From Owenia fusiformis (taxonomy: Eukaryota; Annelida; Polychaeta; Sabellida; Oweniidae): DNA of 64,000 nt. The DNA is taken from the NCBI GenBank assembly GCA_903813345.2, contig CAIIXF020000003.1:20350931-20414930 (forward strand). The letters run 5' to 3'. The position numbers were made by a program, and so were the translations under genes. This document shows, piece after piece, positions 22,401-34,400 of the stretch (position 1 is the first letter of the stretch; every line of letters begins with the position of its first letter). Under the pieces are notes generated by a model. That model saw nothing but the letters and a program-made list of their open reading frames with translations, did no database searches and was not told where the DNA came from.

Positions 22401-25400
22401 TTAAAGTTATATAGGATATAGTCCTGAGTAAGGACATTAGCGGTTACCGTTAGTGATTTGGTTTTCTGAATAAAAAGTCATTTTCTCCTTCCCTACCCCA
22501 TTGGAGCGCCATCTAGCGTTTGGGAAGTGAATCGGGACTAAATATTTATAGGGTAGGTCCTAATTTATCTGAAAACATGTCAGAGTTCAGTGGGAAATCT
22601 CATTTTAAGCTGGCGGCGGAGTGATTTTGACCTTGGTGATTTTACCAGAATTCTCTGAGAAATCTGACGATAGAGGGGGTTAGTGTCTTCAAGTTTATTT
22701 ATTTCAAAAATTCGGTGGACAACCCATGGTAAGATTGTTATAGCAGGCTAGGCGAGTCTCTCCCGAACACTGTGGTATGTTGCACTAGGCTTGGATACTA
22801 ATCGTTAATAAGATACAGGGTAAAATGTTATAATGGCCACCTATGGGAAACTCTACTGTGATCTTCAACCTAATAGAAGGCGCTTTTTTGGGGCATTTTG
22901 AAGGTTTTATCCCTTTTTGAGGTTTTTTAGTTCATTGAGAAGCCTAATAGCGCATATCATATTAAAGGGCTGTATCTTAGCTGAACAATGCTACCAAAAT
23001 CGTGACATTTTGAAGCAATTTTGGTGTTTTGGGGGCGAGGCCACTGTGCCAAGTACCCCGAATTCCATTCTCCCGTGCCATTCAATTGTTTTCGGGGCAG
23101 TTTTGAATGAACCTTTGTTTCTTCCTACCAATATGACGTCATAAGATGCATTTGAACGCCTTGGCATGGATATCACTTGAAAGATAGTAGAAATCGCTTT
23201 CCAATGATACCCCATATGGCCATGTTCACCTCAGTTGGGTGTACTCAATCTGTGATGCAATCTGTAAGGTGTACCCCCACCCCAAAGAAATTTCAAGAAA
23301 TCTCAAAATCAAATTTCCTGAATTTCGCTAAAAGGACCTGTGTCTATAAGGATTGACTTTTCCTCCGTGCTTTTTCTCAAATATAGGATTGTTATATACC
23401 ATTGTGATCGGGATAATGCCTACAATGCTAATATAACCATGTTGGAAGAAAACAAACTAATTCAGTTTACTATTAGGATATAGTCCTGAGTAAGGACATT
23501 AGCGGTTACCGTTAGTGATTTGGTTTTCTGAATAAAAAGTCATTTTCTCCTTCCCTACCCCATTGGAGCGCCATCTAGCGTTTGGGAAGTGAATCGGGAC
23601 TAAATATTTATAGGGTAGGTCCTAATTTATCTGAAAACATGTCAGAGTTCAGTGGGAAATCTCATTTTAAGCTGGCGGCGGAGTGATTTTGACCTTGGTG
23701 ATTTTACCAGAATTCTCTGAGAAATCTGACGATAGAGGGGGTTAGTGTCTTCAAGTTTATTTATTTCAAAAATTCGGTGGACAACCCATGGTAAGATTGT
23801 TATAGCAGGCTAGGCGAGTCTCTCCCGAACACTGTGGTATGTTGCACTAGGCTTGGATACTAATCGTTAATAAGATACAGGGTAAAATGTTATAATGGCC
23901 ACCTATGGGAAACTCTACTGTGATCTTCAACCTAATAGAAGGCGCTTTTTTGGGGCATTTTGAAGGTTTTATCCCTTTTTGAGGTTTTTTAGTTCATTGA
24001 GAAGCCTAATAGCGCATATCATATTAAAGGGCTGTATCTTAGCTGAACAATGCTACCAAAATCGTGACATTTTGAAGCAATTTTGGTGTTTTGGGGGCGA
24101 GGCCACTGTGCCAAGTACCCCGAATTCCATTCTCCCGTGCCATTCAATTGTTTTCGGGGCAGTTTTGAATGAACCTTTGTTTCTTCCTACCAATATGACG
24201 TCATAAGATGCATTTGAACGCCTTGGCATGGATATCACTTGAAAGATAGTAGAAATCGCTTTCCAATGATACCCCATATGGCCATGTTCACCTCAGTTGG
24301 GTGTACTCAATCTGTGATGCAATCTGTAAGGTGTACCCCCACCCCAAAGAAATTTCAAGAAATCTCAAAATCAAATTTCCTGAATTTCGCTAAAAGGACC
24401 TGTGTCTATAAGGATTGACTTTTCCTCCGTGCTTTTTCTCAAATATAGGATTGTTATATACCATTGTGATCGGGATAATGCCTACAATGCTAATATAACC
24501 ATGTTGGAAGAAAACAAACTAATTCAGTTTACTATTAGGATATAGTCCTGAGTAAGGACATTAGCGGTTACCGTTAGTGATTTGGTTTTCTGAATAAAAA
24601 GTCATTTTCTCCTTCCCTACCCCATTGGAGCGCCATCTAGCGTTTGGGAAGTGAATCGGGACTAAATATTTATAGGGTAGGTCCTAATTTATCTGAAAAC
24701 ATGTCAGAGTTCAGTGGGAAATCTCATTTTAAGCTGGCGGCGGAGTGATTTTGACCTTGGTGATTTTACCAGAATTCTCTGAGAAATCTGACGATAGAGG
24801 GGGTTAGTGTCTTCAAGTTTATTTATTTCAAAAATTCGGTGGACAACCCATGGTAAGATTGTTATAGCAGGCTAGGCGAGTCTCTCCCGAACACTGTGGT
24901 ATGTTGCACTAGGCTTGGATACTAATCGTTAATAAGATACAGGGTAAAATGTTATAATGGCCACCTATGGGAAACTCTACTGTGATCTTCAACCTATTAA
25001 TAGAAGGCGCTTTTTTGGGGCATTTTGAAGGTTTTATCCCTTTTTGAGGTTTTTTAGTTCATTGAGAAGCCTAATAGCGCATATCATATTAAAGGGCTGT
25101 ATCTTAGCTGAACAATGCTACCAAAATCGTGACATTTTGAAGCAATTTTGGTGTTTTGGGGGCGAGGCCACTGTGCCAAGTACCCCGAATTCCATTCTCC
25201 CGTGCCATTCAATTGTTTTCGGGGCAGTTTTGAATGAACCTTTGTTTCTTCCTACCAATATGACGTCATAAGATGCATTTGAACGCCTTGGCATGGATAT
25301 CACTTGAAAGATAGTAGAAATCGCTTTCCAATGATACCCCATATGGCCATGTTCACCTCAGTTGGGTGTACTCAATCTGTGATGCAATCTGTAAGGTGTA

Positions 25401-28400
25401 CCCCCACCCCAAAGAAATTTCAAGAAATCTCAAAATCAAATTTCCTGAATTTCGCTAAAAGGACCTGTGTCTATAAGGATTGACTTTTCCTCCGTGCTTT
25501 TTCTCAAATATAGGATTGTTATATACCATTGTGATCGGGATAATGCCTACAATGCTAATATAACCATGTTGGAAGAAAACAAACTAATTCAGTTTACTAT
25601 TAGGATATAGTCCTGAGTAAGGACATTAGCGGTTACCGTTAGTGATTTGGTTTTCTGAATAAAAAGTCATTTTCTCCTTCCCTACCCCATTGGAGCGCCA
25701 TCTAGCGTTTGGGAAGTGAATCGGGACTAAATATTTATAGGGTAGGTCCTAATTTATCTGAAAACATGTCAGAGTTCAGTGGGAAATCTCATTTTAAGCT
25801 GGCGGCGGAGTGATTTTGACCTTGGTGATTTTACCAGAATTCTCTGAGAAATCTGACGATAGAGGGGGTTAGTGTCTTCAAGTTTATTTATTTCAAAAAT
25901 TCGGTGGACAACCCATGGTAAGATTGTTATAGCAGGCTAGGCGAGTCTCTCCCGAACACTGTGGTATGTTGCACTAGGCTTGGATACTAATCGTTAATAA
26001 GATACAGGGTAAAATGTTATAATGGCCACCTATGGGAAACTCTACTGTGATCTTCAACCTAATAGAAGGCGCTTTTTTGGGGCATTTTGAAGGTTTTATC
26101 CCTTTTTGAGGTTTTTTAGTTCATTGAGAAGCCTAATAGCGCATATCATATTAAAGGGCTGTATCTTAGCTGAACAATGCTACCAAAATCGTGACATTTT
26201 GAAGCAATTTTGGTGTTTTGGGGGCGAGGCCACTGTGCCAAGTACCCCGAATTCCATTCTCCCGTGCCATTCAATTGTTTTCGGGGCAGTTTTGAATGAA
26301 CCTTTGTTTCTTCCTACCAATATGACGTCATAAGATGCATTTGAACGCCTTGGCATGGATATCACTTGAAAGATAGTAGAAATCGCTTTCCAATGATACC
26401 CCATATGGCCATGTTCACCTCAGTTGGGTGTACTCAATCTGTGATGCAATCTGTAAGGTGTACCCCCACCCCAAAGAAATTTCAAGAAATCTCAAAATCA
26501 AATTTCCTGAATTTCGCTAAAAGGACCTGTGTCTATAAGGATTGACTTTTCCTCCGTGCTTTTTCTCAAATATAGGATTGTTATATACCATTGTGATCGG
26601 GATAATGCCTACAATGCTAATATAACCATGTTGGAAGAAAACAAACTAATTCAGTTTACTATTAGGATATAGTCCTGAGTAAGGACATTAGCGGTTACCG
26701 TTAGTGATTTGGTTTTCTGAATAAAAAGTCATTTTCTCCTTCCCTACCCCATTGGAGCGCCATCTAGCGTTTGGGAAGTGAATCGGGACTAAATATTTAT
26801 AGGGTAGGTCCTAATTTATCTGAAAACATGTCAGAGTTCAGTGGGAAATCTCATTTTAAGCTGGCGGCGGAGTGATTTTGACCTTGGTGATTTTACCAGA
26901 ATTCTCTGAGAAATCTGACGATAGAGGGGGTTAGTGTCTTCAAGTTTATTTATTTCAAAAATTCGGTGGACAACCCATGGTAAGATTGTTATAGCAGGCT
27001 AGGCGAGTCTCTCCCGAACACTGTGGTATGTTGCACTAGGCTTGGATACTAATCGTTAATAAGATACAGGGTAAAATGTTATAATGGCCACCTATGGGAA
27101 ACTCTACTGTGATCTTCAACCTATTAATAGAAGGCGCTTTTTTGGGGCATTTTGAAGGTTTTATCCCTTTTTGAGGTTTTTTAGTTCATTGAGAAGCCTA
27201 ATAGCGCATATCATATTAAAGGGCTGTATCTTAGCTGAACAATGCTACCAAAATCGTGACATTTTGAAGCAATTTTGGTGTTTTGGGGGCGAGGCCACTG
27301 TGCCAAGTACCCCGAATTCCATTCTCCCGTGCCATTCAATTGTTTTCGGGGCAGTTTTGAATGAACCTTTGTTTCTTCCTACCAATATGACGTCATAAGA
27401 TGCATTTGAACGCCTTGGCATGGATATCACTTGAAAGATAGTAGAAATCGCTTTCCAATGATACCCCATATGGCCATGTTCACCTCAGTTGGGTGTACTC
27501 AATCTGTGATGCAATCTGTAAGGTGTACCCCCACCCCAAAGAAATTTCAAGAAATCTCAAAATCAAATTTCCTGAATTTCGCTAAAAGGACCTGTGTCTA
27601 TAAGGATTGACTTTTCCTCCGTGCTTTTTCTCAAATATAGGATTGTTATATACCATTGTGATCGGGATAATGCCTACAATGCTAATATAACCATGTTGGA
27701 AGAAAACAAACTAATTCAGTTTACTATTAGGATATAGTCCTGAGTAAGGACATTAGCGGTTACCGTTAGTGATTTGGTTTTCTGAATAAAAAGTCATTTT
27801 CTCCTTCCCTACCCCATTGGAGCGCCATCTAGCGTTTGGGAAGTGAATCGGGACTAAATATTTATAGGGTAGGTCCTAATTTATCTGAAAACATGTCAGA
27901 GTTCAGTGGGAAATCTCATTTTAAGCTGGCGGCGGAGTGATTTTGACCTTGGTGATTTTACCAGAATTCTCTGAGAAATCTGACGATAGAGGGGGTTAGT
28001 GTCTTCAAGTTTATTTATTTCAAAAATTCGGTGGACAACCCATGGTAAGATTGTTATAGCAGGCTAGGCGAGTCTCTCCCGAACACTGTGGTATGTTGCA
28101 CTAGGCTTGGATACTAATCGTTAATAAGATACAGGGTAAAATGTTATAATGGCCACCTATGGGAAACTCTACTGTGATCTTCAACCATATCATTTTAAAG
28201 CTGTTTCGATGAAGTTTTTAGATCAACTACACTCCATTCACGATTCTTGCGCGTTCTTTTAAAAAAAGAGTTTTTTACCAAAACATCTGGCAAATATCCC
28301 CTGTTGACATGTTACATTTTGAATTATTTTTCGTCTTTAAACGCTCATAACTCAACAAATATGACTATTATACTTATTTTTCGTCTTGATAAAGGTAGAT

Positions 28401-31400
28401 GGACGTTTTATTTCAAAGGATGAATTTTTTTAAGCGTCCCATAGTGTGACGTCATAGAGTTTGAAAAATAGAATCTGTTGACAGCGACCTTTTTTACTCA
28501 TTTTTTGTTACCTTCAACTTTTCAGGTGTACATTAAACAAAAAATGCGAGATCAATTTTTAATAAATCATAACTGATTATTTTGCTCTTAAACTCTAGTT
28601 TATTAATATATTTAGTTGATTTTTTGCAAAAGTATGTGTTTTCTGTTGTATGTGGAAAAGTGGAGGACGAAAGGTTTTCAAAATTCATTAAAATAGGGCT
28701 AATTTACGCCATTCGCCTATTTTCAAGCACAGCAACACGTATATTTATTTCACCTAAAATATCAATTGATATATTATTTATGATGCTACTATCCCATTGT
28801 TAATACAAATACGATATCAGAGTAATTCACCTTAAATATTTTGAGATATAGAGGCAAATGTGGAGGACGAAAGGATTTCCATATGTGTTCATTTTTCTCA
28901 AAAAACGTCACATTCTGTGGTGTTAAAAAGCTAAAATGTGTAACAATGCCTGTGCGTGCGCGACCTTTTTGCGACACGTCAATATATTAGGCACATTTTC
29001 TGAAAAATGCAAGAGATTCTGTTCAGTGACCTTTCCCAAGCTCCTACTTTTATCTATTTTTCAGTCACAAATTTCAGAGGGCTGAAAAGTTAATTTCATC
29101 ATGTCTAGGGTCATTCTGACCATGGTCATTGTGATCATGATGTAAATGTTATGTGGAACTAGTTAAACTTACTGGAGGTCAAAGCAGAACTCTGATATCT
29201 TGGTTCAAAAAATCCAGCATGGTTTTGTCACTTCCTGTTTTGTCATTTCCTGTTAACTACCATGGCACCTAAAACCATTGTAAGAAAAAAGATTAACTAT
29301 ACAAAAACGGTAGATCTACCTGAAATAAGCTGAGTCTCTCTGCCATCCACATGAGTCACAAAAATGGATGTCGGGAACATGATCATCGGTGCAAGCGTGT
29401 GATATACTAGTGTTAAGACAGTTTCTGGTCCAACCACAGTTATCACACACCTCTACACTTTCGTTGTTGTTGACATCTCCTATTACACCACACCGTGCGC
29501 AGATACTCTCTGATCCCAAAAATGAATGACTGTGGGACGCAGTGCTGTCCTTTGACACATCATTTAAAAGCCCTGCCAACTCGGGGCGTGGATGTTAATC
29601 TTGCATGCTTTTCAAAGGAACGAAAGTCCGGCGAAAGCGGAGGAGAAACTGAATTTCGTTTCCTTGTTTCAATCCGTTGCATATTGGTATATACATGTAA
29701 CTTGGAATCCCAAACACCCGGATGTATTATGTACAAATTGTTCGCGGTAACGGATCTCTGTGCGAGGTACAAGAAATATGTTCGGAAACAAGGAAATGGT
29801 GGTGCGCGACATAAGATTTCACGTTCGCGATATGAGATTCATGGTTCGAGTGCAAGGAACGTAGTTCGCGGTATCAGAACTGATGTTCGCGTTGTTGGAA
29901 GTCTAGGAGGCCTGGAACAGTTTCTTCACAAAACGCCTACCACATTTAAGATTACTGAAAACGCGCCACGTTTGAAAATGTAAATCATATTTTACATAAT
30001 TTCGCGTGGAATACGCAGACGTTATTTTTTCGTTATTAGAGATCTGGAAGCATCCTTACAAGAAAAGGTAGCAAAACATGTTGATCCTTTCGAATATGGA
30101 TTCAATCCTAAAAAAGGACTTTCCCAGCAGTCATTCATTGCAAACGACGAGATTTGGCGAATGAAGCGAGCTGATAGAGTGCACGTGAGTGTCCCATAAG
30201 TAATGATAGTTACACCCTAAAATTATTAATTGTAAGGAAACAATATGAAAAATTCACACAAAATAAAGATCATGTGGTAGACTTTATTTTTCAATATTAT
30301 TTATCACAACAATACTTCAATATGCCATATATCCAAAATTGTTTATTGGTGAGGTTTGTATGATTATATAGAAAAAAGTTCCTTAATTCACAAACCTAAA
30401 ATAGGATAATTATCGAGCTTTCGACAACTGTTGCCTTTCTCAATATAGTTGTAAAACTTTTGAATCACTTTGAAATAAATGAGTGAAACGTATATAGACA
30501 GTAGGTCCAATGGGAATCCAAGCAGAGAATCCCTGAGTTCAAAACGAGGTAAGCGAGCTATATCGAAATATTACCCGCCAACTTTTCCATTGATTCCCAT
30601 ACAAATGCGAGGTAAGTAAAACATGTCTGTAGTAAATAGTTAAATAAATTCATCCAGATATACGTACATGTTGTGTCAATTTTAGGTTGTGCCAGGTGTC
30701 AAAGAATTTACAGGAGATTCCGTCATTTTCAGTGACGGCTCTACCCAGCATATTGACCACGTGGTATTTTGCACAGGATACAAAACAAAATGTTCTTTTT
30801 TGAAGGACATCCAGCATGGTAATAACATTATTACACTCTGATATTCTCATCGCTTCATACAGTCTATGGCAAGGGCCATATCCCACTGCCACATGGGTCA
30901 GTTGTAAAATGGCCTGACATTGTAACCTACATGTTTCTCTGTAATTAATTAAAATTAATGAATTTACAACGTGGTAAAAACGGAAACCCTGCATTTTCCT
31001 AATATCCTTGTCATTCTAAATCATTTCTCCCTGATATTTCACACATATGTACACCATTCAATTTCCTACCACATTACCATATTTCATCACCACCAGCTTT
31101 ATAGTCGTAATTTTACAGTACTTTGAATAACATGCTTCAGGTTTGGCCATCATCGCGCCGTAGGCAAACCTGCATAATTGTCAATGACCCGAATGCATTT
31201 CTCAGTAGGTATGGCCTGGATAACATGGATGATCTCTCTTTTGAGGTTTGCAGTTGTCCTGAGGTCATTCTCATGCACTCTATCTGCTATATCCCCACAG
31301 GTAGGGAAATTTTGGACAATGAGTGCAGGTTTCCCGACAGCTAAAGGGCATTTCTTTAAAGTGCTGTAACATTGTGACTATCAATCTGATGGTCATGAAA

Positions 31401-34400
31401 CAAAGTGGGCTGGTAGGAAACTGAATGATGTACACATGTGTAAAATATAAGGTAGTTATATCTTAAAGTGGCAAAGATATGACGGAAATGGTGGTAGGGT
31501 TTCCATTTTTACCACGCTGTAGATGGCGTGGCGGTATTAGCACGTGTATGTTATGAAAAAACAATGGTAATCAACAGATGAACATAATTTAATGTGTCCT
31601 TTTTTCATTTATATCTTCATATGCACAACAATTGAAGTATCTTATTTAGGAGAATAGTGAGAGGTATCAATAAGCGCCTCAACGACCTAGTATGCACTTG
31701 TATCTGATCTACACCAAAGCACATGCTATATAATTCAAAAGCATAATGACGTAATTTGAGTTGTAATTCATGTAAATCTACTTAAGGATGCAGTACCAGG
31801 TCAGCGTAGAATAAGTTCCAGACATTAGATTTTGCTCATATTTTTTACAATGTATCACTATGATGTTATCATAATCCAAGTGCAATATGAAGAGGATTGA
31901 CCGTCTGGTAATTACAAAATAGAAAGATTATTTTACCCACCCAAAATGAATCTTTTTACTTTTTTGAGTTTTCAATAGAGCTGGCACCTTTCGAACCCTG
32001 GTTTTCGTATCCACTAATTGCGACTCAAGAACAAGTTTTCCCATAAAAGTGAAAGGGATAAAATATGCTTGATAAAATGTTTGCAATTTAATTATTTTCT
32101 GGAAACACCATTATCGAAATAAACTATATTTTTTGAATAAGACTAAATGCGAACATGACGTTCTTGGGAGCTAGCTTTCTCAAACCGGAAGTCAAACCTG
32201 CGCAAACAGACGTGAAAACCGACCCGGTACTGCATCCTTAATGCAAATACTAGATTGAATGTTGATTCATTCCATATCATCTATTAGCTAGTGTGATTTT
32301 TGAAAGAAACAAAATAGACTCCTCACCATTATATACATTGACATTGGGCAGTTGCATTTATTTTTTAATTCTTGCATGTTCTTTGTTTATTTTTTTTCTC
32401 GTGCAGAAAGAACCAAATACATAAATTACCATTTTCATATAAACATATTCACTTATACATAACCAAGGCTGCATTTTAAACTGCCCGCGGGCTAGTACAT
32501 TGCATAATATATAAAAAGGTATCACGAAAAAGAGCACGGGCCCTTGCGGTGCAAATTACATGTACATGCTCACATGTTTTCAACAAAACCAGTTCATCTA
32601 AGCGCACTTGAACCGCTAATTACGCTGTGGCAACCTTGTCGGCTGGCTAGCGCGTGTCAACCGCACCGGCTTGTTACTACAGGGTGGGCCAAAAAAAACC
32701 ACCCCCCTATCCATTATTCCTGATAAATATTTATTTTTTAACATATACACCAACAATGATATATCATTTTAAAGATAATTTAATTTGCAACAAAATGATA
32801 TATAATAGCACCATTTTCAACAACCCCAGATGGATACATAACCAATTATGTGACATGGGGGTCAAAAAACACCTTTTCAATTTTCATCGATTTTGCGAAC
32901 AATAGCCTATTTCTACAAAATTCTACTGTTCATTTAAAAATTGCAACATTGTCATGAGTCTTTCATAATTGGATATTATATTTTGTTTTCATTCAGTTTT
33001 TGAACCATACATGCTCAAAAAACATGTATATGCTTATAAAACAAATAAATTTCTTCTTCAGTCTGTCCAAATATGACTCAATAGACCCAACCCCCAGACC
33101 CATCCTCTGATTGGATTATTCACTTAAGACGCATAAGCCATTGGTTGATGGCATAATTGATGGATGTATGCGGAAGTACCATTCAACTGCTAGTTATTCT
33201 TTCTTTTAGTTCCTCTACATCCCTGATAGGCTGGGTTTCTTTAAATACTAACTGTTCTAGATGCCCCCAGGAATGGTAATCAACATTATTGGCATCTGGA
33301 CTGTCAGTAAGCCATTTGTCCGGGCGAGAGATGGTGTCATTTCGAATCTCCAAAAACTCCAGGGTAGCATTGGACCTGTTTGATGAAGCACTTTCCTATC
33401 AGATAATGAAATTCCTTTCACATGTTTTTTATATCCTTGAGGAGTCCTTTTTAACACCTCATGTCATTATTTTTGCTCCAGGTTCAACAAAAACAGGGCC
33501 TGTACGGTCTTTCCCTTTTGGGAAACACCGATTGGACACCACTACCCTTTCAGAAAAATGTCATCTCGATTTGAGTAGCCTTTTATTGCAAATGTCCCTA
33601 TTCTTGCTTACTGATATATAGGGTCTATCCTGTTGATTACATGTATAGTACCTTGGGCATTTAGAACAGTTGGTCTATGAAGATCACTAGCCTATCAGGG
33701 ATGTAGACAAACTGAAAGAATGAATAATTAGGAGTTCGATGGTACCTTCGCAGAGATCCATCAATTATACCAATGGCTTTCGCGTCTTTAGCGAATAATC
33801 CGATCAGAGGATGGGTCCGGGGGGGTGGGTCTATTGAGTCGTATTTGGACAGACTGAAGAAGAAATTAATTTGTTTTATAAGCATACACATGTTTATTGA
33901 GCATGCATGGTTCAAAAACTGAATGAAAACAAAGTATAATATCAAATTATGAAAGACTCATGACAATGTTGCAATTTTTAACTGAACAGTAAAATTTGGT
34001 AGAAATAGGCTATTGTTCGCAAAATCGATGAAAATTGAAAAGGTGTTTTTTGACCCCCATGTCACATAAATGGTTATATCTCGAGCCAGGGGTGTTGAAA
34101 ATTGTTCTATTATATATAATTTTGTTGCAAATTAAATTATCTTTAAAATGATATATCATTGTTGGTGTACATGTTAAAAAATGAATATTTATCAGGAATA
34201 ATGGCTAGGGGGGTGGTTTTTTTGGCCCACCCTGTAGTGCATCACAGGAGTTTGATTGCAATAAACCGTGATGTTTTTCAAAAGAATTTTCCGAGTGTTA
34301 GTGTGCTTGAATGAACTTTTTTGTTGAAAACACATAAACATGTAATGAGCACTACAGGGCTTATTATTCTTTTTAGTGATACTTGGGGAGAAACCTCATT

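Larger units (their letters stand above)
20687..29914. mobile_element. 9.2-kb element with 175-bp inverted ends and satellite cargo (FMO intron 6)
   Basis: The terminal inverted repeats 20687-20861 and 29740-29914 are equal in length and differ at only a few bases. They begin CAGGCCTCCTAGACTTCCAA and are built of short CGCGAAC/CGCGCAC blocks. The outer flanks are both GAACA (20682-20686 and 29915-29919), a 5-bp target duplication. Inside lie a second inverted pair, the satellite array and a zinc-ribbon frame near the right end. No transposase core was recognised, so the superfamily is open. Confidence 0.7.

Noticed and set aside
22917-27469. Repeated 75- and 74-codon frames in every satellite unit
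   Set aside because: They are the same DNA repeated, overlap each other on both strands, and resemble no protein; conservation reflects recent copying.
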